From assembly GCA_016714975.1 (NCBI GenBank), contig JADKBR010000001.1:687421-751420 (forward strand): a stretch of DNA of 64,000 nucleotides, written 5' to 3'. The DNA is from Candidatus Dechloromonas phosphorivorans. GTDB taxonomy: Bacteria; Pseudomonadota; Gammaproteobacteria; Burkholderiales; Rhodocyclaceae. Under the pieces are notes generated by a model. That model was not told the origin of the DNA. It searched no databases and was given only the letters and a program-made list of their open reading frames with translations. The translations under genes and the position numbers were made by a program. This document shows, in pieces, positions 1-8,481 of the stretch; position 1 is the first letter of the stretch, and every line of letters begins with the position of its first letter.

Positions 1-1
1 C

Positions 2-79
2 AGCGAAACCGGGTGCCACATCTTCACGACGGCCCCGAAAACCATCGCCGAAATCGAGGAGGTCATGCGCCATGACTGA
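2..79 (+). CDS. pepP: Xaa-Pro aminopeptidase, C-terminal end (partial)
   Basis: Only the last 25 residues are inside the window, in the frame beginning at base 2 and ending with TGA at 77-79. They read like the usual tail of aminopeptidase P (a short segment with TGCHIFT, then APKTIAEIEEVM). The stop overlaps the ATG of the next gene (72-74), and pepP directly before ubiH is a standard arrangement in proteobacteria. The enzyme would be a cytoplasmic Mn-dependent peptidase removing N-terminal residues before proline; none of the metal ligands are visible here, so the call rests on the tail and on the neighbour. Confidence 0.6.
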   Translation, partial: SETGCHIFTTAPKTIAEIEEVMRHD

Positions 80-1217
80 GCAGTTCGCCGAGCACGTCGA
101 CATCCTGATCATCGGCGCCGGCCCGGTGGGGATGACGCTGAATCTTGCCCTCGCTGCGGGTGGCCAGAAATCGCTCCTTGTCGACCGTCGACCGCGCGCG
201 GCGCAGCAGGACGACCCGCGCGCCCTCGCCCTCGCGCACGGCGCCCGGCAACTGCTGGAACAGATCAGAACCTGGCCGACGCGCGCAGCGACGCCGATCG
301 AAACCATCCACGTCTCGCAGAAGGAAGGTTTCGGCCGCACCGTCATCGACCGTGCCGACTACGACCTGCCGGCGCTCGGCTACGTCGTGCGCTACCGCGA
401 TCTCGCAGCCGAACTCGCTGCACAACTGTCGGCCGACGACTTGCTCGATGCCGTCGACATCGTCGGCATCAGCCACTGCGACGATCACGTTAGTGTTTCC
501 CTGCACCACGCCGGCATCCTGCGCACCATCCGCGCAAAGGTGCTGATCCACGCCGAAGGCACCCCCGGCGCCGACCCGGCGGTCAAGGTCAGCGATTACG
601 GCCAGCATGCGGTGATCGCCGAAATCACTCCGCAACCCGGCCACAACGAGCGCGCCTGGGAACGCTTCACGGCGGACGGCCCGCTCGCCCTGCTGCCGCT
701 CGGCAACCAATACTCGGTCGTGTTCACGTTGCCGCCGGACAAGGCCAATGCCGTCCTGGCGCTCGACGACGACGCCTTTACCGCAGCGCTGCAGGAGCAG
801 TTCGGCAAGCGGATGACATTCAGCAACCCCGGCCCGCGCAGCCGTTTCCCGCTCGCCCTGCGCATGCGTGAATCGCTGGTCAAGGGCCGCGAGGTGTGGA
901 TCGGCAACACCGCGCAAACGCTGCATCCGGTCTCCGGCCAAGGCTTCAACCTTGGCCTGCGAGACGCCTGGCAACTCGCTGAAATACTGCTCGCAAACGG
1001 CGTCGACCGCAGCAGCCTGGCCAGCTACGCAGCCAGCCGTCGCCTCGACCGCCAAGGCAGCGCCCTGTTCACCGACCAGATAGTCCGCGCCTTTTCCAAT
1101 GATTTCGGCCCGCTCAAGCTGGCGCGCGGCCTCGGCCTCCTCGCCCTCGACCTCTTCCCGCCGGCCCGCCATTTCGTTGCCAAGCGGATGATCTGGGGCG
1201 CCCGCGCCTGGCCGTGA
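72..1217 (+). CDS. ubiH: UbiH/UbiF/COQ6-family FAD monooxygenase of ubiquinone synthesis
   Basis: A 381-residue flavoprotein hydroxylase expected to hydroxylate the ubiquinone ring, working at the membrane surface. The N-terminal Rossmann motif GAGPVG lies at residues 15-20 and the second FAD-binding stretch (IGNTAQTLHPVSGQGFNLGLRD region, about residues 275-297, with the family GNAAHxxxPxxGQGxNxGxxD pattern) is intact. Length matches the family (about 380-410). It overlaps pepP by 8 bases upstream and the next prenyltransferase by GTGA, so it is translated as part of that operon. Family assignment is firm; which ring position it hydroxylates (UbiH, UbiI or UbiM type) cannot be told from sequence alone. 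Confidence 0.85.
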   Translation: MTEQFAEHVDILIIGAGPVGMTLNLALAAGGQKSLLVDRRPRAAQQDDPRALALAHGARQLLEQIRTWPTRAATPIETIHVSQKEGFGRTVIDRADYDLPALGYVVRYRDLAAELAAQLSADDLLDAVDIVGISHCDDHVSVSLHHAGILRTIRAKVLIHAEGTPGADPAVKVSDYGQHAVIAEITPQPGHNERAWERFTADGPLALLPLGNQYSVVFTLPPDKANAVLALDDDAFTAALQEQFGKRMTFSNPGPRSRFPLALRMRESLVKGREVWIGNTAQTLHPVSGQGFNLGLRDAWQLAEILLANGVDRSSLASYAASRRLDRQGSALFTDQIVRAFSNDFGPLKLARGLGLLALDLFPPARHFVAKRMIWGARAWP

Positions 1218-2095
1218 CCCCGAGCCGCCTGCAGGCGTGGTTTCTCGCCTGCCGCCCGAAAACACTCTCGGTCTCGCTGTCGCCGGTCCTGGTCGGCACC
1301 GCCATCGCCTGGCACGACAGCGGCCGCATCCTCTGGCTACCGCTGCTCGCCGCCGCGCTTGGTGCCGCCCTGATCCAGATCGGCACCAATCTGTTCAACG
1401 ATGTCGGCGATTTCCGACGCGGCACCGACACGCCCGACCGCCTTGGCCCGAAGCGCGCCACTGCCGAAGGCTGGCTCGGCGCGGGCGTGGTCGAAGGCGC
1501 TGCCTGGCTGGCCTTCGCCCTCGCCTTCCTGTGCGGCATCTACCTGGTCGCGCATGGCGGCTGGCCGATCGTCATCATCGGCCTCGCCTCACTCGCCGCC
1601 GGCTGGGCCTATACGGGAGGCCCGGCGCCGATTGCCTACCGGCCGCTCGGAGAAGTGTTCGTCTTCATCTTCTTCGGCCTGGTAGCCGTCGGCGGCAGCT
1701 ATTACCTCCAGATGCTGACGCTGGCACCGGTTGCCGTCGTTGCTGCCACGCTGATCGGCCTTCATGCGGCGGCGGTCATCACCGTCAACAATTACCGCGA
1801 CCACGACGGTGACGCCCGCAACGGCAAGAACACGCTGGCCGTCCTGCTCGGCCGGCCGGCGACCCGACGCCTTTACAGCGCCGAGATGCTGGTGCCCTAT
1901 GCCCTGTTGCCGCTGCTCGCCGCCAGCCTAGGCTGGCGCGCAACGCTGCCGTTACTTTCTCTGCCACTGGCCCTCAGGCTGATCCAGCGCTTCAACAGCG
2001 AAGCACCCGGTCCGGTTTTCAATGGCATCCTCGCAGCCACCGCTGGATTGCAGATGGCATATGCCCTGCTGTTATCTCTTAGTTTCGCAATCTGA
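1214..2095 (+). CDS. menA: MenA-like polyprenyltransferase (UbiA superfamily)
   Basis: A 293-residue integral membrane prenyltransferase starting at a GTG that overlaps the ubiH stop (GTGA, 1214-1217). Two aspartate-rich Mg-diphosphate sites are present: NLFNDVGDFRRGTD near residues 59-72 and NNYRDHDGDARNGKNT near 191-206, the pattern of MenA (1,4-dihydroxy-2-naphthoate octaprenyltransferase) rather than UbiA. A true ubiA is present separately at 52517. MenA would make demethylmenaquinone; no other men gene lies in the window, so the real acceptor is unproved. Coupling to ubiH suggests a quinone-related role. Confidence 0.75.
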   Translation: MTPSRLQAWFLACRPKTLSVSLSPVLVGTAIAWHDSGRILWLPLLAAALGAALIQIGTNLFNDVGDFRRGTDTPDRLGPKRATAEGWLGAGVVEGAAWLAFALAFLCGIYLVAHGGWPIVIIGLASLAAGWAYTGGPAPIAYRPLGEVFVFIFFGLVAVGGSYYLQMLTLAPVAVVAATLIGLHAAAVITVNNYRDHDGDARNGKNTLAVLLGRPATRRLYSAEMLVPYALLPLLAASLGWRATLPLLSLPLALRLIQRFNSEAPGPVFNGILAATAGLQMAYALLLSLSFAI

Positions 2096-2163
2096 CTGTT
2101 TCTTGGGCGTCTAGTCGGGTAGAATCGTTCGTTCTGCTCGTCCGGTCCACACGTCGCTCACCC

Positions 2164-3180
2164 ATGGAATTTGCCGGCTTCAACTTGCGCAATAACCTGT
2201 TCGTCGCTCCCATGGCCGGCGTAACGGACCGTCCTTTCCGTCAGTTGTGCAAGAAGATGGGCGCGGGGCTGGCAGTATCGGAAATGGTTACCTCGAACTC
2301 GCTGCTCTACGGCAGCACCAAGACGCTGCGCCGCGCCAACCACGAGGGTGAGGTCGCGCCGATTGCGGTCCAGATCGCCGGCGCCGATCCCTGGATGATG
2401 GCCGAGGCCGCCCGCCACAATGTGGACAACGGCGCCCAGATCATCGACATCAACATGGGCTGTCCGGCCAAGAAGATCTGCAATGTGATGGCTGGCTCGG
2501 CGCTGATGCAGGATGAAACCCTGGTCGGCCGGATTCTCGACGCCGTCGTCGGCGCCATTCCCGACACCCCGGTCACGCTCAAATTTCGCACTGGCTGGAA
2601 CCTGGCCAACCGCAACGCGCCGACCATTGCGCGCATCGCCGAGAGCGCGGGTGTGCGCGCCGTCGCCATCCACGGCCGGACGCGCTGCCAGCAATACACG
2701 GGCGAGGCCGAGTACGACACTATCTCGCTGGTCAAGACGCTGATCCGGATTCCCGTCATCGCCAACGGCGACATCACAACGCCGGAAAAAGCCAAGCACG
2801 TACTTGACGTGACCGGCGCCGACGGCATCATGATCGGCCGTGCCGCCCAGGGGCGCCCGTGGCTGTTCCGCGAGATCGAGCATTACCTGAAGACCGGCGA
2901 GAAGCTGCCGCCGGTTTCGGTCATCGAAATTCACGCCATTCTGCGCGCCCACCTGGAAGAGCTCCATGCTTTCTACGGGCCGGAAACCGGGTTCAAGGTC
3001 GCTCGCAAGCACATCTCCTGGTACACCAGGGGGCTGGTCGGGTCGGCAGCCTTCCGTAAGGAAATGAACACCCTGCCCAGCATCGATCGACAGATGCAGG
3101 CAGTGAACGATTTCTTCAGCCGCCTGGCGGACGAACACGAACATCTCAAATACGAACAAGAGGAGGCGTTGGCGGCATGA
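2164..3180 (+). CDS. dusB: tRNA-dihydrouridine synthase B
   Basis: A 338-residue FMN-dependent TIM-barrel enzyme that reduces uridines in the D-loop of tRNA. The start region (NLFVAPMAGVTDRPFR), the NMGCPAKK motif carrying the catalytic cysteine near residue 100, and the C-terminal GFKVARKHISWYTRGL region are characteristic of DusB. Its stop overlaps the fis start (ATGA, 3177-3180), the classic dusB-fis operon of proteobacteria. The 68-base leader contains a TAGAAT hexamer at 2120-2125 that could be a -10 element, but I see no convincing -35. Confidence 0.95.
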   Translation: MEFAGFNLRNNLFVAPMAGVTDRPFRQLCKKMGAGLAVSEMVTSNSLLYGSTKTLRRANHEGEVAPIAVQIAGADPWMMAEAARHNVDNGAQIIDINMGCPAKKICNVMAGSALMQDETLVGRILDAVVGAIPDTPVTLKFRTGWNLANRNAPTIARIAESAGVRAVAIHGRTRCQQYTGEAEYDTISLVKTLIRIPVIANGDITTPEKAKHVLDVTGADGIMIGRAAQGRPWLFREIEHYLKTGEKLPPVSVIEIHAILRAHLEELHAFYGPETGFKVARKHISWYTRGLVGSAAFRKEMNTLPSIDRQMQAVNDFFSRLADEHEHLKYEQEEALAA

Positions 3181-3410
3181 GCCAGAGTGACTTGGAGAAA
3201 TGCGTCACGGATTCGCTGGAGCAGTATTTCCGTGACCTCGACGGCGAGAAGCCCTCCGCGATCCATGACATGGTCTTGAAGAGCGTCGAAAAGCCGATGC
3301 TCCAAGTCGTCCTTGCCAAGGCGGGTGGCAACCAGACGCTGGCGGCGGAAATGCTCGGCATCAACCGCAACACGTTGCGCAAGAAACTCACCGAACACCA
3401 GCTACTGTAA
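3177..3410 (+). CDS. fis: Fis-family nucleoid/transcription regulator
   Basis: A 77-residue DNA-binding protein with the Fis C-terminal helix-turn-helix (GGNQTLAAEMLGINRNTLRKKL, about residues 47-68). It is shorter than E. coli Fis (98 residues), as is normal for betaproteobacterial homologues, which lack part of the N-terminal arm. Translationally coupled to dusB; purH begins 5 bases after its stop, so dusB-fis-purH is probably one transcript. Role: DNA bending, nucleoid organisation and growth-phase regulation. Confidence 0.93.
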   Translation: MSQSDLEKCVTDSLEQYFRDLDGEKPSAIHDMVLKSVEKPMLQVVLAKAGGNQTLAAEMLGINRNTLRKKLTEHQLL

Positions 3411-3415
3411 TCGTC

Positions 3416-5008
3416 ATGACCATCAAGCAAGCGCTGATTTCCGTCTCCGACAAACGGGGCGTCCTCGAATTTGCCCGGGGCCTCGCCGCCCAGGGCGTCA
3501 ATCTGCTGTCCACCGGCGGCACCGCGAAAATGCTGCGCGACGCCGGGTTGACCGTAACGGAAATCGGCGATTACACCGGCTTCCCGGAAATGCTCGACGG
3601 CCGCGTAAAGACGCTTCACCCGAAGGTGCATGGCGGCATCCTCGCCCGGCGTGACCTGCCGGAACATCTGGCGACCATCGAACAACATGGCATCCCGACC
3701 ATCGATCTCGTCTGCGTAAACCTCTATCCATTTGCCGCGACCATCGCCAAGGCCGGCGTCACCCTGGAAGATGCCATCGAGAACATCGACATCGGCGGTC
3801 CGGCGATGGTCCGTTCGTCGGCCAAGAACTACGTCGGCGTCGCCATCGTCACCAATCCGGAAGACTACGAACCGCTGCTCGCCGAAATGAAGGCCAATGG
3901 CGGCGCGCTGCATCTCGGTACCCGCTTCAGCCTGGCGAAGAAGGCCTTCACGCACACCGCCCGCTACGACAGCACGATTGCCAACTGGCTGACCGGCCTC
4001 GACGAAGGCGCCGAAGCCAAACCGGCCGAAGCCGCACCGACCCCGGCGATCTTCCCGAACAAACTGCAGCTGGCCTTCGACCGCGTCGAGATCCTGCGCT
4101 ATGGCGAAAATTCGCACCAGTCCGCCGCTTTCTACCGCGACACCACGCCGCTGCCGGGCAGCATCGCCGCCTACACCCAGTTGCAGGGCAAGGAACTGTC
4201 GTACAACAACATCGCCGACTCCGATGCCGCCTGGGAATGCGTCAAGGCCTTCGACGCCCCGGCCTGCGTCATCATCAAGCACGCCAACCCCTGCGGCGTC
4301 GCCATCGACGGCACCCTGCTCGGCGCTTACGAAAAGGCCTTCAAGACCGACTCGACCTCGGCCTTCGGCGGCATCATCGCCTTCAACGGCGAAGTCGGCA
4401 TCGACGTGGTCAATGCCATGAACGAACGCAAGCACTTCGTCGAAGTGCTGATCGCCCCGTCCTTCACCGCTGAAGCCAGGGCGGCGCTGGCGTCCAAGGC
4501 CAACCTGCGCGTGCTCGTTGTGCCGCCAGGTCACGACCTCAACAAGCTCGAACTCAAGCGCGTCGGCGGTGGCCTGCTGGCGCAGACGGCTGACGACTTC
4601 ACCGCCCAGGCATCCGGCCTCAAGGTCGTCACCAAGCGGCGGCCGACCGCCCAGCAGATCGAAGACCTGCTCTTTGCCGAGCGCGTCGCCAAGTTCGTCA
4701 AGTCCAACGCCATCGTCTTCTGCCGCGGCGGCATGACCCTGGGCGTCGGCGCTGGCCAGATGAGCCGCGTCGATTCGACCCGGATCGCCGGCATGAAGGC
4801 GCAGAACGCCGGCCTGGACCTTAGGGGTTCGGTCGTCGCGTCGGATGCCTTTTTCCCGTTCCGCGACGGGGTCGACGTTCTGGCTACCGCCGGTGCGGCC
4901 GCTGTCATTCAGCCGGGCGGCTCGATGCGCGACGACGAAGTCATTGCCGCCGCCGACGAGCACGGCCTGGCGATGGTCATGACCGGCGCCCGCCACTTCC
5001 GTCACTGA
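3416..5008 (+). CDS. purH: Bifunctional AICAR transformylase / IMP cyclohydrolase
   Basis: A 530-residue enzyme for the last two steps of IMP synthesis. The N-terminal MGS-like cyclohydrolase domain (residues 1 to about 150; ISVSDKRGVLEFARGL, LLSTGGTAKMLRDAG, DGRVKTLHPKVHGG) is followed by the AICAR transformylase domain (RYGENSHQSAAFY; IIKHANPCGVA; the C-terminal AVIQPGGSMRDDEVIAAADEHG). Full length and in frame. It sits between fis and purD, so two purine enzymes are adjacent on the same strand. Confidence 0.97.
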   Translation: MTIKQALISVSDKRGVLEFARGLAAQGVNLLSTGGTAKMLRDAGLTVTEIGDYTGFPEMLDGRVKTLHPKVHGGILARRDLPEHLATIEQHGIPTIDLVCVNLYPFAATIAKAGVTLEDAIENIDIGGPAMVRSSAKNYVGVAIVTNPEDYEPLLAEMKANGGALHLGTRFSLAKKAFTHTARYDSTIANWLTGLDEGAEAKPAEAAPTPAIFPNKLQLAFDRVEILRYGENSHQSAAFYRDTTPLPGSIAAYTQLQGKELSYNNIADSDAAWECVKAFDAPACVIIKHANPCGVAIDGTLLGAYEKAFKTDSTSAFGGIIAFNGEVGIDVVNAMNERKHFVEVLIAPSFTAEARAALASKANLRVLVVPPGHDLNKLELKRVGGGLLAQTADDFTAQASGLKVVTKRRPTAQQIEDLLFAERVAKFVKSNAIVFCRGGMTLGVGAGQMSRVDSTRIAGMKAQNAGLDLRGSVVASDAFFPFRDGVDVLATAGAAAVIQPGGSMRDDEVIAAADEHGLAMVMTGARHFRH

Positions 5009-5034
5009 CAACAATGAAATCCAAGAACTCAGGC

Positions 5035-6312
5035 ATGAAACTCCTAGTCATCGGTTCCGGCGGCCGTGAACACGCCATGGCCTGGCACCTGGCACAGAGC
5101 CCTGGCGTCCAGAAGGTTTACGTTGCTCCCGGCAATGCCGGTACGGTGCGAGAGCGGCGGCTGACGAACGTCAATCTTACCGACCCCGTCGTGCTTGCCT
5201 GCTTCGCCAAAAGAGAGGGGGTGCGCCTTACCGTCGTCGGCCCCGAGGCGCCACTCGCCGCCGGGGTGGTCGATGTCTTCCGCGCCCGCGGCCTGAAGAT
5301 CTTCGGACCGACCAGGGAAGCCGCCCAACTTGAATCCTCCAAGGATTTCGCCAAGCGCTTCATGGCTCGCCACAACATCCCGACCGCCGGATTCGGGACT
5401 TTTTCGGAGTCGACCGCAGCGCATGCCTACATCGACCGGCAGGGAGCGCCGATCGTCATCAAGGCCGACGGCCTGGCCGCCGGCAAGGGCGTCGTCGTCG
5501 CCATGTCGCTTGCAGAAGCGCACGCCGCGGTCGACGACATGCTGTCGGGCAACAAGCTGGGCGACGCCGGCGCCCGAGTGGTTATCGAAGAATTTCTCGA
5601 CGGCGAGGAAGCCAGCTTCATCGTCATGGTCGACGGCAGGAACGTCCTCGCCCTGGCCGCCAGCCAGGACCACAAGCGAATCGGCGACGGCGACACCGGC
5701 CCGAACACCGGCGGCATGGGCGCCTACTCGCCGGCACCGTGCGTCACGCCAGAAGTGCACGCGAAGGCGATGCGCGAGATTATCCAGCCCACCGTGCGCG
5801 GCATGGCCGCCGACGGCATTCCCTTCACTGGCTTCCTCTACGCCGGCCTGATGATCGGCAAGGATGGATCGGTCAAGACCCTGGAATTCAATTGCCGGAT
5901 GGGCGACCCGGAGACGCAGCCGATCCTGATGCGTTTGAAGTCCAATTTCGTCGAACTGCTTGAACACGGCATCGCCGGCACGCTCGACCGGGTCGAAGCC
6001 GAATGGGACCGGCGCGTGGCGCTCGGCGTCGTGCTGGCGGCCGCCAACTACCCGGACACTCCGCGCAAGGGTGACGTCATCTCCGGACTGCCCAAGGGCA
6101 ACAGTTTCGGCGAGGATGTGCACGTCTTTCATGCCGGCACGGCAGAAAGAGATGGTCAGGTCGTCACCGCCGGCGGTCGTGTGCTCTGCGTGACCGCCCT
6201 CGGCGAGAACACCAGACTGGCCCAGAAGCGCGCCTACGAGGCCGCCTCCGAGATCAGCTGGGACGGCATGCAATTCCGCACGGACATCGGCCACCGCGCC
6301 GTCGGTCGCTGA
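5035..6312 (+). CDS. purD: Phosphoribosylamine-glycine ligase (GAR synthetase)
   Basis: An ATP-grasp enzyme joining glycine to phosphoribosylamine in purine synthesis. Starting at the ATG at 5035 gives the canonical N-terminus MKLLVIGSGGREHAMAW; an in-frame ATG seven codons earlier (5014) exists but has no Shine-Dalgarno and adds a non-family tail. Other signatures are IKADGLAAGKGVVVA, the ATP-grasp FLDGEEASFIVMVDG segment and the NTGGMGAYSPAP motif. About 425 residues, the normal length. Follows purH by about 26 bases and is followed by a rho-independent terminator. Confidence 0.95.
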   Translation: MKLLVIGSGGREHAMAWHLAQSPGVQKVYVAPGNAGTVRERRLTNVNLTDPVVLACFAKREGVRLTVVGPEAPLAAGVVDVFRARGLKIFGPTREAAQLESSKDFAKRFMARHNIPTAGFGTFSESTAAHAYIDRQGAPIVIKADGLAAGKGVVVAMSLAEAHAAVDDMLSGNKLGDAGARVVIEEFLDGEEASFIVMVDGRNVLALAASQDHKRIGDGDTGPNTGGMGAYSPAPCVTPEVHAKAMREIIQPTVRGMAADGIPFTGFLYAGLMIGKDGSVKTLEFNCRMGDPETQPILMRLKSNFVELLEHGIAGTLDRVEAEWDRRVALGVVLAAANYPDTPRKGDVISGLPKGNSFGEDVHVFHAGTAERDGQVVTAGGRVLCVTALGENTRLAQKRAYEAASEISWDGMQFRTDIGHRAVGR

Positions 6313-6333
6313 TCAGGCGCCGGCAACAACATG

Positions 6334-6360
6334 CGGGCGGCATTGACCGCCCCTTTTTTT
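6334..6360 (+). terminator. Rho-independent terminator after purD
   Basis: A GGGCGG/CCGCCC hairpin (6335-6340 with 6347-6352, six-base loop) is followed by a run of seven T residues at 6354-6360. It closes the purH-purD unit just before hemF. Confidence 0.7.
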
Positions 6361-6376
6361 GCTCTATGGAGAAATG

Positions 6377-7273
6377 ATGGACACTGCCTGTCTCAAGGAT
6401 TTCTTCACCGGCCTGCAGAGGCGCATCGTCGGCGAACTGGAAGCCTTCGACGGACAGGCATTCCGCACCGATTCGTGGCTGCGCCCGGAAGGCGGCGGCG
6501 GGATCTCGCGGCTTATCGAGGAAGGCGATTTCTTCGAGCGCGGCGGCGTCAATTTCTCGCACGTCACCGGCAAGTCGCTGCCCGCCTCGGCCACCGCCGT
6601 CCGCCCGCAGCTGGCTGGCCGCGCCTGGGAGGCGATGGGCGTGTCGCTGGTCCTGCATCCGCGCAACCCTTACTGCCCGACGGCGCACATGAACGTGCGC
6701 TGCTTCGTCGCCAGCAAAGACGGGGAGGACGACGTCTGGTGGTTCGGCGGCGGCATGGACATGACGCCCTACTACGGTCAACGCGAAGATGTCGCGCATT
6801 TTCACCGTACCTGCAGGGACGCGCTGGCGCCGTTCGGCGACGACGTCTATGCGAGATACAAGAATTGGTGCGACGAGTATTTCTTCCTGAAGCACCGCAA
6901 CGAGCCGCGCGGCGTCGGCGGCATCTTTTTCGATGATCTCAACGAAGGCGGATTCGCGCGCTGCTTCGCGCTGACCCAGGCCGTCGGCAATGCCTTCACC
7001 AAGGCTTACCTGCCGGTCCTGACGAGGCGCCGCGACACGCCCTACGGCGAGCGCGAACGCGACTTCCAAGCCTACCGTCGTGGACGCTACGTCGAATTCA
7101 ATCTGGTCTGGGACCGCGGCACGCTGTTCGGCCTGCAATCGGGCGGGCGTACCGAGTCGATCCTGATGTCGCTGCCGCCGATCGTCAAATGGCGCTACGA
7201 CTGGAAGCCCGAAGTTGGCACGCCGGAAGCCGAACTCTACGAGGTATTCCTGCAACCCGCCGACTGGGCCTGA
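6377..7273 (+). CDS. hemF: Oxygen-dependent coproporphyrinogen III oxidase
   Basis: A 298-residue soluble enzyme that converts coproporphyrinogen III to protoporphyrinogen IX with O2. Signature segments include NPYCPTAHMNVRCF, WWFGGGMDMTPYYG and the conserved RGRYVEFNLVWDRGTLFGLQSGGRTESILMS region. I chose the second of two adjacent ATGs (6377) because GGAG at 6368-6371 is then five bases away; 6374 is the alternative. Convergent with hemY, so haem genes meet tail-to-tail here. Confidence 0.96.
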   Translation: MDTACLKDFFTGLQRRIVGELEAFDGQAFRTDSWLRPEGGGGISRLIEEGDFFERGGVNFSHVTGKSLPASATAVRPQLAGRAWEAMGVSLVLHPRNPYCPTAHMNVRCFVASKDGEDDVWWFGGGMDMTPYYGQREDVAHFHRTCRDALAPFGDDVYARYKNWCDEYFFLKHRNEPRGVGGIFFDDLNEGGFARCFALTQAVGNAFTKAYLPVLTRRRDTPYGERERDFQAYRRGRYVEFNLVWDRGTLFGLQSGGRTESILMSLPPIVKWRYDWKPEVGTPEAELYEVFLQPADWA

Positions 7274-7296
7274 GCTTCAAGGCAGGCGGAAATTGT

Positions 7297-8481
7297 TCAG
7301 CACGCTTCGAGCCCTACCGCCGCCCGGAAATGGCGGTTGGCTTCGTCGTCGCGCTCAAGCTTGTCGCATAATTCGGCGAGCGCCAGATGCGCGTCACGGG
7401 TCTCCTCGGTAGCCAGCGATGCCTCGATATAGCTCTGCGCCTTACCCCACAGACGCTGATTCATGCACATGCGTCCGAGCGCCAGCAGCAGCGCCGCTTC
7501 GCCGGGATACTGGCGCAGCCAGTCCTCGGCCCTGGCAATTCTCGCGGTCAATCCCGGCCCCGCCAGTCCGCCATACAAGGCCACCAGTTCGGGTTGCCAG
7601 CCCGCCTCTGAATAACCGTCAAGAGCGCTTTCGATGAGATTCTGCGCTACCGGCACCGCGCCCTGTTCGACCAGCGCCCTGGCGCCGGCCAGCACCACGC
7701 GACGGCCGAACTCGGCAGCCGGCACGGCCCGCAGATAATCCTGGAGCTGACCGGCATCGTTACGGCGGCGGCGGATGTTCTCGAGATGGGCGAGCATCTT
7801 GACCTCGCGCGCCACTTCGAGTGGCAAGGCATCGCGCTTTTCAAGCTGGCGGGCAAGTTTCAGGACACCATCCCAGTCGCCAGCGCCCTGACGGGCCCGC
7901 AACTCAAGGCGAAGTGCTGCGAGGTGGCGCCCCTGCTTGCCCTGAAACCGGCCAAGCACGCCCAGCGCCTCATCGAAGCGGCGCAACTCGTTCATCATCT
8001 CGGCCTCGAGCATCAGCGCCGCCGCTTCGTTGTGCGGATCGTCGGCCAGCGCCCGCCGCATCCACTCCTGCTGTTTTTCCGGCTCGCGCATGCGTTGCGC
8101 GGCACGCGCAGCAACCAGAGCCGCAACACCGCGGGCGGTGCCAGCCGCGTAGGCTTCGCCGGCCCTCTTCATCGCCTGCCCGAAGCGTCCCTCAAAAAGC
8201 AGCCGCACAGCATCCTGGAATACCTGGCCGGCGCGCTCGCGCCGGCGCCGCTCACGATATTCCTTGACCCGCTGCGGCAGGCCAAAGGTCAGCGCCAATG
8301 TGCGCAGCGTCGTGTAAAGGACAAGAATGAGACCAACCAGCACCAGAATGAACAGGTTCAGGCTGACTTCAGCGCGATACGGAGGAAGGACGAGCAAGAC
8401 ATAGCCGTCGTTGACCCGCGCGCCGAGGGCGACGGCAACCGCCAGCCCGAACAGGGCGAGAATCCAGAACAGGCCCTTCAC
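7297..8481 (-). CDS. hemY: HemY-type membrane TPR protein of haem operon
   Basis: A 394-residue inner-membrane protein with two N-terminal membrane segments (about residues 3-22 and 42-62) and a cytoplasmic TPR-like helical region. This is the proteobacterial HemY (unrelated to the Gram-positive protoporphyrinogen oxidase of that name); its exact role is not settled, though it is thought to scaffold late haem enzymes. The start ATG overlaps the hemX stop by four bases, last gene of hemC-hemD-hemX-hemY. Confidence 0.9.
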   Translation of the reverse strand: MKGLFWILALFGLAVAVALGARVNDGYVLLVLPPYRAEVSLNLFILVLVGLILVLYTTLRTLALTFGLPQRVKEYRERRRRERAGQVFQDAVRLLFEGRFGQAMKRAGEAYAAGTARGVAALVAARAAQRMREPEKQQEWMRRALADDPHNEAAALMLEAEMMNELRRFDEALGVLGRFQGKQGRHLAALRLELRARQGAGDWDGVLKLARQLEKRDALPLEVAREVKMLAHLENIRRRRNDAGQLQDYLRAVPAAEFGRRVVLAGARALVEQGAVPVAQNLIESALDGYSEAGWQPELVALYGGLAGPGLTARIARAEDWLRQYPGEAALLLALGRMCMNQRLWGKAQSYIEASLATEETRDAHLALAELCDKLERDDEANRHFRAAVGLEAC

